DNA of 64,000 bases. Source: Pestalotiopsis fici W106-1. Lineage: Eukaryota; Ascomycota; Sordariomycetes; Amphisphaeriales; Sporocadaceae. The stretch is taken from the NCBI RefSeq assembly GCF_000516985.1, contig NW_006917100.1:733490-797489 (forward strand). The letters run 5' to 3'. A program made the position numbers and the translations under genes. Below the pieces are notes generated by a model. The model saw nothing but the letters and a program-made list of their open reading frames with translations. It did no database searches and was not told the origin of the DNA. Shown in pieces: positions 24,319-37,203 of this stretch (position 1 is the first letter of the stretch; every line of letters begins with the position of its first letter).

Positions 24319-25417
24319 TTAGCCAGTCGCATTGGCAGTTGAATTCCGATCTCCGTGCTTGGACCCAAAGAGACGAGTCAAGCGACCCTTCCACTTGGTT
24401 CCTTGACTCGGGTTGGCGGACCGAGAGCTCTTGCGGCCGCCATCTGCGTCGAAACCCTTGATTTCTTCCTCTTGGTGCTTCCAGAAGCGGCGGACGGCGT
24501 CGAAAAAGGCCCTCTCGACATTGGTGCCGTCCTTGGCCGAGGTCTCGACAAAGCCCATGCGCAGCTCGCGGGCCAGGGCCTCGCCCTCCTGGGCCGAGAC
24601 GGCGCGGTTGGACGGCAGGTCGCACTTGTTGGCGACGAGGATGACGGGCAGGGCAATGTCGGGCGGGAACCGCTTGACCTGCAGCATCTGCCGGTAGAAC
24701 TTGCGGATCCCCTCAAACGAGGCCCGCGACGCGATGCTGTAGACGAGCAGGTAGGCGTCGCCGTCGCGGATCCACTGCTCCCGCAGCGCAGTGTACTCCT
24801 CCTGGCCAGCCGTGTCCAGCACCTCGAGGATGCAGGTCCGGTCGTCTACGTGGCATTGCTTGCGATAGCTGTCCTCGAGCGTGGGATCATACTTTTCATT
24901 CGTCCCAACAGTAGTGGGTTCAGTCAGCCTCACATTTTTGGTATTTTTATTTGATTTCTCGCTGCGCCTGTAGTCCGTGCAGACAAGGTAGGTAACGGGT
25001 TGTCCGTTCAGGGGCAGAAGATGTCAAGAGGATTGATAAAGGGCAAATGGTTCAAGCTCACCACTTCGATAAAGGACTGAAAGCATAGCCTGCTTGTAAG
25101 ACACGTCTTTCCGACACCTTTTCCCCGCAAACAGCAAATGTCAGTACTATGATTGCTACATATTGCAAGAAATTTGGCGCAAAGAGCCAGGCGTAGGTAG
25201 AAGACAGGGATGGGGGCGATTTTCTTGTTGGAATATCATGTCCGCTCTGTCGAGAGCAGAATAGATGGGATATAGAGCGGTGAAATTCGACCGATTGGCC
25301 GCGGACTTGAAAAATGATGGATCAAGAGGGACGGATGGCGAGAGGTAGCCGCTTACCGCCATCGCCAAGTACTACAACATTATAGTGACTTGCGTTCCAC
25401 CGCTGTTGCTGGCTCAT
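24319..25417 (-). CDS. Ras-family small GTPase lacking a CAAX box
   Basis: Three exons (25417-25357, 25117-25062, 24891-24319) with introns of 239 and 170 bp encode 229 residues. Both short first exons are needed to complete the P-loop, which crosses a junction: VVVLGDGG|VGKTCLTSRL. Other G motifs follow: effector loop FIEVYDPTLEDSYRKQ, switch II LEVLDTAGQEEYTALREQW, VANKCD, and FVETSAKDGTNVERAF. The sequence is closest to the fungal Ras1/Ras2 group rather than Rho, Rab or Rsr1. The C-terminus is basic and ends RLFGSKHGDRNSTANATG with no cysteine, so the farnesylation motif usual for Ras is absent, and I found no downstream exon that would add one. Membrane attachment would need another mechanism, or the protein is cytosolic. 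The GA-rich 5' leader lies at about 25550-25830. Confidence 0.88.
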
Positions 25418-27837
25418 GTTGTCTGATTTTTGTTTGTCTGTCCTCCTGGTCCCTGGGTGGCTGACAGGTTGCTGCTGAAGCGGGTAGCTGTAGGTGAAAG
25501 TTCGCGATCCCGTCCCACGTGCTAAACAAGTACCGGGCTTTGGGGATGGATTGAGGCTGTTCTGCCGGTTCTCTCTCTCTCTCTTTCTGGCTCTGGGGAT
25601 TGGGGGGAGAAACCGTTGGAGGAATTGGGGCGCTTTTCTGGAAGTGGAGAAGGACTTGCAGCGAACAACCTTCGAGATCAGATAAAGAAGTTTTGTCTTC
25701 TTTTTTTTCTATTCGTCTCTCGCTTCGCTCCGCGCGGGTCGTCGCGTTCCGGCAGATGGTTGTAGGATAGTATCCCTTTTCTCTCACTTTTTTGGCGACT
25801 GGACTTATTTTTTTTTCTTCCTCTCTCTCCCTTCCCTCCTACTTTGCCTTGTCCAGGGGGGGAATTGGATGGTCTGGGAGCCCCCAGTGAACATGGGCAG
25901 TGCGCCCGTCTGAAAGGATCCCCCATCGCTCGCATGGTTTATGAACCCCGCAGCGGATCATCAATGAATGACCAGGGGCCAATGAAAGGAGAGCTACTCG
26001 GGTCTCGGTATTGCTTTAAAGAGGTCTGAGGGCCGTTCGCAAGAAGCAGCACAAAAAATCACCACATATTCTCTCCCCTGGTTGCAATAATATGCGACGT
26101 TTGCAGAAGAGGCAGATCTCAAGATCGGATACATGAAGATCCCAATTGGACAACGCGACGCGTTCATTGGCGATGGTTTTTGGAGGTGTCACAGAGGCTT
26201 TAATATATCGGGTCTTGGCACGGGCCTTTCCAGAATCCAACTGGCGGCAGTTCCACAAAACCAATGCAGCTTCTTCTCTGACCTCTTTTCTCTTTCTTTG
26301 TACCACGGCCCGCGTAATACGAGTGTTCTAACCAAGCCCTGCCAGGCTGATCATAGGGCCATAATAGTATATTAAACCTGCAAGGCCGTTTGGACTAACA
26401 GATGACCCTCATGGATTAGCGCAGCGGCTATAGTCTGTCACGACTCACGATACCGTTGAGTTTGAACGGTTGGGAGGGTTGTTGAAATCTTAAAAAGAAA
26501 ATTCTCCGGCCCTCAGCTGCCTGACTAGGTAAGTAGGGTAGTGGCTAGCGGATACAACAAAATGGCACTACTGTTATATCGGTGGGCCGATGGGGGCAAG
26601 ATGGAAAGGGAATACACAGTAAAACACAGCCTTTCATCCACGATCATACAAGATCATCAATGTGTATTGGTGCATTCGCATCGTGCCCAAGGCACAGGTA
26701 GAGTGTTTCCCTATGGCTTCTCTCGCGCGAAACATTCCCGAACCACTGACAAAACACTGACAGATCTCGCGGAATGCGGCGCTCTTGTGCCCGAGATGGA
26801 CATGGGGGGTAGATGCGGAAAGCGTTCCGAAAACATGGGAAACATGGGGGATGAGGATGGAGAAATGGGCATTCATTCCAATGCTCAAACGGGGGGGAAA
26901 TGGGTACCAGTTTTGCGTGGTGTAAATCCGATGTGCAATAAATCCGACCTTATATTGCTGTTTTTCGATCACTATTGAAGTTTTTGAATGGCTACATACT
27001 TTTCATCATTCGTCTAGTACCATCAATTCTCATCTCCCTACACAGGCAGCAAGGGTCTCAGAGATATATGTGAGCAGGACGCGTAAAAGTACAATAATCT
27101 GCCATATCAACTATCGACTCCTCCGCAATCTGTGGCCGGCGAGGGGTCCTACGCACTGGCCAATCCGTTTTCACTGTGCCCATCGTTCTTGGGTGCGATG
27201 TCACTCGACGAATTGTCCCGATATTAGGCCCACCGATTCGTGATGGGCCCATGATCTTCAATCCCAGGTGCCATGCTCGCCATGTCCGCGCGAACGCAGT
27301 TCGTCGTTACTCAAGCTTGGGCAGAACCTCATCGACAAAGTAGGTACCCACGTCTTGGCGTGCATAACCTTGCAATTGTCAGTTCTGCCGTGCTACATGT
27401 GGTACAGTAGTACCAACAACCCCCTTGTTCACGTTCTCAGCATGTCCCCTGAGAGAAACTCCGTCTTGATAAAGTATCCCGAGCGGCAGTTGGCAAAGAA
27501 CACACGCAGTCGTACGTAGTACCTAGTCAGCGGCCAAGAGCTTTCGCAACATGCATCGGGGAAGCAGAGGCTTGCCAAGGGCTCAGCCACAAGCAATATG
27601 AAGATCGCGGTTCAATCCACGCGAAAATACGAAAATACCGAGACAAATTTCTGATAGGGCTGAGAATGGGACATGATCTTCCAGGTAATTTCAGTAATCA
27701 CTTTTTGATTGGACGAGAAGCCTGCTTGTGATATTATAACCATTTTCACGTGCCTCCAATCGAGAACACACAAGCTTCTGCAGGCAAAATTTACATTATT
27801 GATGGAATTGAATGGTCTGATTTTGACTTTCTGGGTT
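25418..27837. other. Intergenic region, Ras-like / DUF1295 genes
   Basis: 2.4 kb. The part next to the Ras-like gene is pyrimidine-rich on the plus strand (CT run 25568-25587; T runs near 25700 and 25810), typical of a fungal leader or promoter. The remainder has no recognisable gene. A tRNA-like look near 26419 was rejected. Confidence 0.5.
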
Positions 27838-29570
27838 TTACCGTGCGAAGGCGTTGGCGAATGACTGCTCGAGCACCACACCAGCGGCTCCCGCACCGAC
27901 GACAGCCCAAAGCCACTTATTGCCGAATTCCTCTACGCGGGGCCAAAAGCTGTTCTTGGTCCGCTTATAGTCCTGCAGTTGCTGGTACTTGGCCGGGTTC
28001 TCTTTAGCGTAGCGAGCCTCCTGATATTCCTCGTTCTGCTTGTCGCCGCCAATGTTGCGCAGGAAGGCATAGTTGATGACCGGACCGAGGGCAGCGAGCG
28101 GGTGAAGAAGTCCAGCACTAGCCGCCAGGACAGAGAAAGAGAAGTGACAGAGAGCATCACCGAGGTAGCTATTTAATCATTAGTCGTGTGCTACAAAGAA
28201 GGACAGTGGTATGCTTACTTGGGGTGGCGGACAACGCTCCAAACGCCAGAGCGGTTCAAAGTCGTGCTATCCGTGGTCTGAACGTGACTTTCCAGCTGCC
28301 AGTCTGCGAGGATCTCCGCAGAGTAGCCGAGCGCAAAGAGGAACACAGCCAGACTGTGAGAAATGGCCGACGGGCCAAGACTCAATGATGACTGAGAGCT
28401 GGACACGGGCGCGCGGAATGGAAGAACAAAAGGTAGCGAAATCAAGGTCTGTACGACAGCTTCAGGTAGGAACAAGGTGTAGATGGCCTTGTTCCAGAAG
28501 CCAGGGTCCTCTTTCTTGACCGTCACGTAACGAGCGTCGTCCTCGCCGCGTCTCAGACTGCGCGAGACAATGCGATAGAAGAGACGTACACCCCAAGCGC
28601 TGACGCCAGTAAGCAAAAGCTTTTGATCATAGCTCAAGGCGGCCCATGCGGCAGACACGGACAAACCACCATAAACCACGGGGACACCTATAGCAGACCA
28701 CCAAGCATTCGCAACTTGACCGCTAGGCCAGAGCCAATCTTTGGCCTCAGCCCTGTCCGTGTAGCGTCCGATACCGTAAGCGATAGCTCCCAAACCGGTG
28801 TGAAGACCAAACGATGGGAGCACAGTAGCCTGCAGGAGACCAACGGTGGTGGTACCGAGGTAGTGGCCATTGCCGACATGGAAATGAGATCCGAAGCGAT
28901 CTTGTTCGGCGCCAGAGGCGTGAGGTAGTTTATCACGGATTTGCTGAGCCGATGGGCCTTTGTGGCCGCCAAACCATCCGCCGAAGCGATCTTGTTCTGC
29001 ACCAGAGCCCGTGGGTAGATTTCTCTCCACTTCGGCCCGTGACGGCAGTTTGTCCCCGCCGAACCACCCTCCATATCGATCCTGCTCGGCTCCGGATGTC
29101 TTTGGAATATGTCTCTGGAAGGTTTCCTTGGCCTGATCAGCTTGTCCGCTACCAAACCAACCACCGTAACGGTCTTGTTCGGCACCAGAAGTCTTGGGAA
29201 GATGCTCCTTCACAGCATCTTTGAGCTGTGTCGCTTGACCTTCGCCCAGCCAGTGGGCGTATCTGTCTTGCTCAGCACCAGAGGTTTGTGGCAAATGTTG
29301 TTGTATATATTCTTTAGCCTCTCGGGCCTGACCTCCACCAAAGTACCCTCCATAGCGATCCTGCTCCGCGCCTGAGGTCTTTGGCAAGTGCTCGTGTAGT
29401 GCCGACTGAACCTTGTCGGCCTTGTCTCCGCTGAACCAGCCACCAAGTCTGTCCTGTTCAGCCCCGGATGTCTTTGGTAGATGCTGTTGTGCGGCGTCCT
29501 TTACCTGGTCGGCTTTATTGCCTCCGAACCAGCCGCCGAAGCGGTCTTGCTCGGCACCGGATCCTGTCAT
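27838..29570 (-). CDS. DUF1295-like membrane protein with eight N-terminal SGAEQDR repeats
   Basis: Exons 29570-28219 and 28168-27838 (50-bp intron, junction RHP|NYLGDAL) encode 560 residues. Residues 1-225 are eight tandem repeats whose SGAEQDR core starts at 4, 35, 66, 97, 128, 159, 189 and 219, a period of 31 then 30. Each core is followed by a (Y/F/L)GGWFGG-like segment and an amphipathic stretch ending in (H/N/K)(L/I)P. The C-terminal half has several hydrophobic segments and the WSVVRHPNYLGD signature seen in DUF1295 and steroid 5-alpha-reductase-like integral membrane enzymes. The family is usually about 300 residues, so the repeats are an added module. The function of neither part is established. 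The C-terminus has a further hydrophobic stretch (WLWAVVGAGAAGVVL). Confidence 0.88.
28896..29561 (-). repeat. Eight in-frame coding repeats (about 90-93 bp period)
   Basis: DNA tract encoding the eight SGAEQDR repeats. Five intervals are 93 bp and two are 90 bp, and reading frame is preserved throughout. Copy 4 is the most diverged (DRYAHWLGEG) and copy 8 lacks the WFGG part, leading into the membrane domain. Confidence 0.9.
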
Positions 29571-30267
29571 TAGAGGGACGTATGCCTAGTCGCAAGTTTC
29601 AAGAATAGCGGCGATAGATTTCGAGGCCAATTGGTTATAGTGATTGGCTGGAACAGATTGTAAACGATAAGAAGCAGTCCGCTGTTATTTATCTCGTTAC
29701 CTCCAAGTCCCCCGCTGTCACCCACGGTAAGAATGACGTAAAAAGACGGATGACGTAGCTCCGTTGCTACGCGAAATTTGTTGGAGACTGCAAATTAAGA
29801 AATGCAAGCCCGAAGGTTCGGCAAGAGGCCACAAGATGATGAGACAAGAATAAATTCAGTTGATTGAGTTTATGCATTCAACACAAGACACACGGAGTAT
29901 GCACTTCACCTTTACTCTAAGCTGCATGAAGCTGTACCCGGATGCGGGTCCGGAGCAGCAGTCCGGGCCACTCCGGCCGTCACTCCACTTTCTCCGCTGT
30001 CAAAAGCTGTGCGCGCCGAGCTTGAACAACAATTTGAGGCGAGTTTTATCCATGCTTGAATCCTTTACTGATACACGGGGAAAATTGATTCAGCTCATGG
30101 CGTGCAGCTCAAAGTGGTGGCTCAAGAATTGCATATTAATGCCCATGTGCAAGACGGGGCAGTGCGGACATACAAGGTTTCACCAGCATCAATCCAATGC
30201 AAGTGGCCCAACATGACATTAGATAAAAGCAACGCTTATTCAATTTTCTTGTTTACTTCTTTAAAGT
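29571..30267. other. Intergenic region, DUF1295 / four-TM protein genes
   Basis: About 700 bp between two minus-strand genes. It serves as promoter of the repeat protein and 3' region of its neighbour. No other element was recognised. Confidence 0.55.
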
Positions 30268-31346
30268 CTACCACGTTTTGGTATTTCCTTCATACCCGGA
30301 ACCATAGAATCCCGTAATCGACAAGTCCGCCTGGTCAAACTCATACATATTGCTGGCGGGCGAGTAACACTTCTGGACCGGCGGAGGCGACAGCGTCGTA
30401 GGCAAACCCGGACTTGTGGGCGGGCTCACGGCGCCCAACATGGAAGCCTCGTAGTTGGACGAGGCAATGGTCCGTGTCTCTTCAATGCCAGCAGCGACGC
30501 TCCGTGCATGACTATTCTCCGGTGCCGCGAGCTCTTGGGCGCCCCCATTTCGCATATTCTCGGCCTGCAGCAAAGAGTTCCGGTAGCTCTCATAGTCGGT
30601 GGTAATATCCTCCTCTTCCTCTTCTATACTGCTCCGCGGCGACCATTGCCGCGATGTTATGGTGATGGTGGGGATCGACTTGCGCCAGGTATTGGACCGC
30701 GGGAGGGTGGCCATGTTCTGCGTCTTGCCGCCCTCGGGGTCGAGATCGGCGTATCTTCCTCGGTCGTGTATTGACTTTTGCAGCTTGTGGGTATAAATCG
30801 CCCCCAGGACGAGTTGGCCTATACTCGTCACGGCGAGCATGATGGCGAGGATCAGGTTGAGCGGGCTCAGGGCTCCGTGTGCCGCCGAGACGACTACGAA
30901 AAAGAAGAATACTAGCCAGACGGTCGTCTTGATGCAGGCAAAGGCTAGCAGCAGTGCTGGCCTAAGTCGACTGGCTTTGTATAATATGGCCTCGGTTGCG
31001 CCGAGCGCTAATGTGAGAATGCAAAAGACGAGCAATACAGTGCCGATTGCACTATTGTGTATGTGTTAGTTGAACCGTTTCGCACATTTCGGACGTGTGA
31101 TTTTCGACGAGCAGGGAATGGGATTGGGGAGACTTACACAGCAACTCTTGCTAAATCATTGACTGGATATCCGAACCAGCTCACATTATCGTCGCCTCGG
31201 CCTGCTACGAGATATACCGTGCTGGAACCAATCATCAAGCAAGAGATGACGCCCAATACACCACAACATAATCCTTGTATTATCCAATATGGCAAAAGTT
31301 GACGTTTGCGCCATAAGCCTTCGCTGGTCGGTGTACTGTAGCCCAT
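30268..31346 (-). CDS. Fungal integral membrane protein, four predicted TM segments
   Basis: Exons 31346-31138 and 31051-30268 (86-bp intron) give 330 residues; the junction reads NDLARVAV|AIGTVLLVFC. Four hydrophobic segments lie at roughly residues 19-48 (WIIQGLCCGVLGVISCLMIG), 67-90, 100-125 (IKTTVWLVFFFFVVV) and 132-155 (LILAIMLAVTSIGQLVLGAI). A cytosolic-type C-terminal tail of about 170 residues is rich in Ser, Thr and Pro with an acidic EEEEED patch. The layout resembles the many uncharacterised MARVEL/tetraspan-like proteins of filamentous fungi, but no family signature was certain. The ATG at 31346 is chosen because the upstream in-frame sequence looks like leader. Confidence 0.8.
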
Positions 31347-33476
31347 TGTGGCTGATATCTTCTGAGGAAAAAAGGAGAAAAACAGTATCGCTTGCTGAGT
31401 ATGTATATAGGCACAAATTCTCGTTTCGTTTATAGTTCTTTGGATCGCTCTGGTACAAGTAAGTCTCAGGGAGGCATACGATGAAACTCCCACCGCAAGA
31501 CTCGCGAATATTGATTAGAAATAGAATGCATGAATGAACCAAGAAGGGGGGAAAAAGAGAGAGAGAGAAACACTCAGACAGAAACTTCTCGAGATATATG
31601 ATCTTTTTCTCTTCTCCCAATTCTCTCTCTCTCCATGCAACGACCGTCTGTTTGCTCCTCTATTCCTAACCTAACGTACCAACCTAGCGTTGGGCTGTGC
31701 TGAATGGTGCTATGGCCCGTAGGATCGTTAGGGGGGCCACTTAGCGCCACCCACTGCCATGGTCCGCCCACTGACAAAAATCAGACATGGGGGGCTAAGT
31801 TCTCCTCCCATGAAACAAATTTCAAGGCCATGTTCTGATAGTTCTTGAAAGGGTGAGGCTGATTTGCTGTTTTGAGTTTCCATCTCACTCAGTCAAAGAG
31901 AAAGCAGCTGACTCAATGGCAGATGTTCCGTCCACTGCGAAACGTCAAATCTCCAAGAACTTGGGACTTGATCAGTACTACCTAATATGTACCGCAACAA
32001 AATCATGCTAGGTGTACAAGATATAAAGGAAAAGAAACTGGCTACCATTTCCGTCTGCTTGGGTCCGACCCAGAGTCAGACGGAGCCTCAATCTACCAGT
32101 GACATGGGTAACTGGTTGTTTTGCCTTGTCACCGCCAATTCCGGTCCCGAGCGTTTTCCTTCTTTGCCCATTGAGGCTTGGAAGGAGGAGGAAGAGAAGA
32201 CGTCTGATCTTCTGTGCATTTACAATGAGCATACCCGTGTCAAGAACAAAATGCGCAAGGGCAAGGCATCTACCTAGCTAGGGACATACTGCAGCTAATC
32301 TCCCCTTTCCTAGCCTTAGGGTTCCTTGCAATCGTGTGCAACACCAAAGCCTACCAATGGGCTAATGGCCGAGCTTGGGTGTCAGATCTATAATTGACAC
32401 TATTTTTAGTTTCTAGTTCAACATTATGGCTGACGCACCCGCTAGCGCGTCTTGGCTATAGAAGAGAGTCAAGGGACTATGCCTCAACGCATCCTTCGGG
32501 TATGGGGATGCACAAGACAAGCTTCAAAAAGGGGCTATAACAGCTGTTATTGTCTAAAAAAGAGAAGGGAGGGAAGGAAATAAAACATTGGCATCATGTT
32601 TTGTTATAGAGTTTATATACCCCAAACAGCAAACCTTATATCTTTTTCATGGTGTCACACATCGTGAACCTTTCAGACGGGTCCGGCCTTTATGGGCGCC
32701 AAGACCACTCGGCCCACACTTGTAGTGGTTCTGTTTGACACATAGAGTACCGATCTACCATTATGCGGCCGAAGATCGTCGTCTCGATAGAAGCTGTGGA
32801 TCATTGCCAGCTGGAATACCCCTTCTTGATTCTGCCTTTTGTTGAGAATGATTTCTTCTCCAATCAAGTGCTTTGCTTCTAAATTTATTCCCTATCATTT
32901 CCCGAAACCCCGGAATGAACACAGACTGTGTCAATGCGAACTGAAAATGTCAAAGCTAGATTCATTGGTCGACGTGTCAGCGTAATTATATTACCCCAGC
33001 AAGTATCATTGTCAAGTCGGCCGCCTGTGACCAGTTCGTTTATTAGACTCGCAGAAGCTCAGGCATATCACAGACCATAGACAGCAATCGAAAGCACAAA
33101 GTCGCTGCCAGGGCCATGTGTCGCGATCCCAGATTTGGAAGGCTTAATTTTGATTAAATCCTTGAGTGTGATTATTTGGATCCGACTTTGTCAGCTTAGA
33201 AAACATCACCTAACCATCGAGAACAATGCAATATTATGCCAAGATAATGAACCCCGGCCAAAGTTTGACAATCATCTGCTCGGAGAGATAAGACAGCGAA
33301 AGATGAACCATGTTTATACTATATTTGCGCACCCAGGCAACTTCTAGTTCCGCAACCGCCCTGCTACAGAAACAGACAATCAAATGTAGGTGGGTGATAC
33401 ATCTAGATCACGAAGAAAACCAGTTACACGCATCTCAGCCCAACTCTCCCAACCCATCCCGCCCCGTTCTACACTC
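31347..33476. other. Intergenic region, four-TM protein / glucoamylase genes
   Basis: 2.1 kb. Next to the membrane protein start is a GA/CT-rich leader (about 31555-31635). The rest, up to the glucoamylase 3' end, shows only short open frames (the longest is 96 codons at 31987-32277, with no recognised similarity). Confidence 0.5.
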
Positions 33477-35173
<1,697 letters not shown>

Positions 35174-36102
35174 AATGAAGAAAACAGAGGATCAAATTTG
35201 AGTACGTATACTGCACAGTTTGGCACCCCTCCAACTGCACTGTAATGACAGAAGATGGTGTTGGGGAAAACATTGTGCATGAGGGTGAAGAGCGTCATAT
35301 ATGTATTTCGGAAGCTGTACACACTCCCTTCGGCCTGTATTCTCAGATTGGCACCATAATCCATTTCAATTGCCTGCATTTACCTAAAGGTATCCTTTAT
35401 GGAATCGTCCGATGACTTGATCTGACAAACGTGGTCGTGAAAGCTTCAATCGCTCTTCATAGTTGTCCACCTGCCAGGAACCAAGCAGATCGTCATGCGC
35501 AACTCCGACTCCGACACTCATGGGCCGAATAGTCTATTTGCAACGCGGACCGATTGTGGAGCAGCCAGTCAGGAAGAGGAAGTTCTACCAAAGTTGCGTC
35601 CATCAATTGTCTGGCGCGGGGGATCAGGGGATATATTACCCCAGCTATAATACCCCAAGAACCCCAAGATTTCCCCAGCTCACAATGAGCGGGTCCCGAC
35701 GATGATCTTTGCTCTATTACCCGCTGCGGCCATCACATGCTGCATGCTCAACGGCCCGAAAATATTACATGACGACAGTTGACAGCCAAATTTCCATCAG
35801 ATCATGTTGTCCTCGGAAACATTGTCAGTATTTGCATCTTGGTCACTCATTCATTTTCCTCAATCACACTGGAGAGAACAAGGTGCAAGCTGGAAGAGAT
35901 CTCGATTGACCGTTGTTAGAACGCCTAAGCTAATCCTCCAGTCCCAAGAGCCAACTATGTCTAATGTACAGCACAGACCAAATCATATATACAAGATGGA
36001 AAATGAAAAAAGAGTATGAGAAGTAGAAGTGTTTGGGTTGGGTTTTTATGCGGGTGTTTTTCACCAACAAGCATCAGCACTTGATGCGTCTTGGAAATCC
36101 AT
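35174..36102. other. Intergenic region, glucoamylase / pectate lyase genes
   Basis: About 930 bp serving as glucoamylase promoter and pectate lyase 3' region. No gene was recognised. Confidence 0.55.
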
Positions 36103-37203
36103 TTACCAGCGGAACCAGCTGAAGGCGTTGGAGCGGCTGTCCTCCTTCTTGGAAGACTTGGAGTCGGAGTCATCCTCGTCATCGTCAGAGTCATCGTCCG
36201 AGTCCGAGGTCTTGGTGGACTCACTAGAGCTGGAAGTCTTGGAGGACTTGGAGCTCGTGGTCTTGGTAGACTTGGCAGTGGAGGTGGACTTGCTGCCGCT
36301 GCTGGTCGTGGTGGCCTTGGACGAGCTGGTAGCAGAAGAGGCGGTGGCGCTCGTCTTGGAGGCGCCAGTGCTGGCGGCGGCGGAGCCGGACTCGTACGTG
36401 TCGCCCGAGATGTCCGAGTCGGAGTAGATGCAGTAGGTGCCGTCAGCGCCGGAGCCGTACTCGGAAGGCTCCTCGTCGTTGTCGTCGGTGCCGGTGTAGG
36501 TGACGCAAATGTCATCGACGCCAGAGACAACAATGTTGGTAAAGGTGGCCGAGTCACCGTAGTTGTAGTTGATACCAGCGAGCTCGCTACCGTCGGTGGC
36601 GGTGATGCCGTCCATGATGACGTGACGCTCGTACATGGTGTCGCAGTTGCCACAGCTGCGGTACAGCTTACCAAAGGTATCAACGGTGAAGTCACTGACG
36701 CTGAGGGTACCGCCACCGTTGTGCTGAAGGACCTTGTCGTCGGCGCCAAAGGCACCTCCGCCAGAGATGGTGGTGGTCTCGCCGGCGTCCTGGTTCTTGA
36801 TGGTAAAGGCATCCTCACAGACGGCAGACCACCAGACGTTGGTCAGGGTACAAGCACCCTGACAGTGGACACCCTCCATCTGGTTGGGTCCAATGATGAC
36901 GTTGGACAGGGAGCCACCGTTCTCGATCTGGAAGACGGCGTCCGAGTCGCCACCCTCGCTCTGGCCCTCGCAGTCGACACCACGGTCGTACATGACCATG
37001 CCACCGTCGAAGCTCTCGCCAGCAGCGATAGTGTAGACAGTGCTCAGGGCAGACGAACCTGAGGAAGCAGGTAGGGAGTCACGCTTCATGGCGGCTCTGC
37101 GCTCTTCGGGCGAAGGGCTCGCGGTGACAAGAGGTCTGCTGGGCATAGCCGAGGCGCCAACGGCCATGGTGGCGGCAACTCCGAAGACAATACGGTACTG
37201 CAT
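36103..37203 (-). CDS. Secreted pectate lyase (PL3) with long Ser/Asp-rich tail
   Basis: Intronless, 366 residues. It has a signal peptide (MQYRIVFGVAATMAVGASA) and a short propeptide-like stretch, then a PL3 catalytic domain at about 50-255. Family segments include GGDSDAVFQIENGGSLSNVI, GPNQMEGVHCQGACTLTNVW, WSAVCEDAFTIK and the Cys-rich YRSCGNCDTMYERHVI. PL3 enzymes cleave polygalacturonate by calcium-dependent beta-elimination. The final 100 or so residues are unusual: a Ser/Thr/Lys-rich linker followed by a strongly acidic block (SDSDDDSDDDEDDSDS) and an end reading NAFSWFRW. Typical PL3 proteins are about 220-260 residues, so the tail is an extension. The linker could be O-glycosylated and the acidic block might bind cations or wall components; both are inference. 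Confidence 0.93.
   Translation of the reverse strand: MQYRIVFGVAATMAVGASAMPSRPLVTASPSPEERRAAMKRDSLPASSGSSALSTVYTIAAGESFDGGMVMYDRGVDCEGQSEGGDSDAVFQIENGGSLSNVIIGPNQMEGVHCQGACTLTNVWWSAVCEDAFTIKNQDAGETTTISGGGAFGADDKVLQHNGGGTLSVSDFTVDTFGKLYRSCGNCDTMYERHVIMDGITATDGSELAGINYNYGDSATFTNIVVSGVDDICVTYTGTDDNDEEPSEYGSGADGTYCIYSDSDISGDTYESGSAAASTGASKTSATASSATSSSKATTTSSGSKSTSTAKSTKTTSSKSSKTSSSSESTKTSDSDDDSDDDEDDSDSKSSKKEDSRSNAFSWFRW

Noticed and set aside
26416..26490. tRNA-like segment with a good A-box (TAGCGCAGCGG) and a later stem CCGTT/AACGG
   Set aside because: The D-stem does not pair, the T-loop lacks the TTCRA pattern, and the acceptor halves are not complementary.
35961..36818. 285-codon minus-strand Pro/Ser/Thr-rich frame
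   Set aside because: An alternative frame over the pectate lyase domain and its Ser-rich tail; no family similarity and overlaps the clear PL3 frame.
36091..37062. 323-codon plus-strand open frame
   Set aside because: It is antisense to the pectate lyase; its Gly/Arg/Val-rich composition is explained by the codon bias of the real gene.
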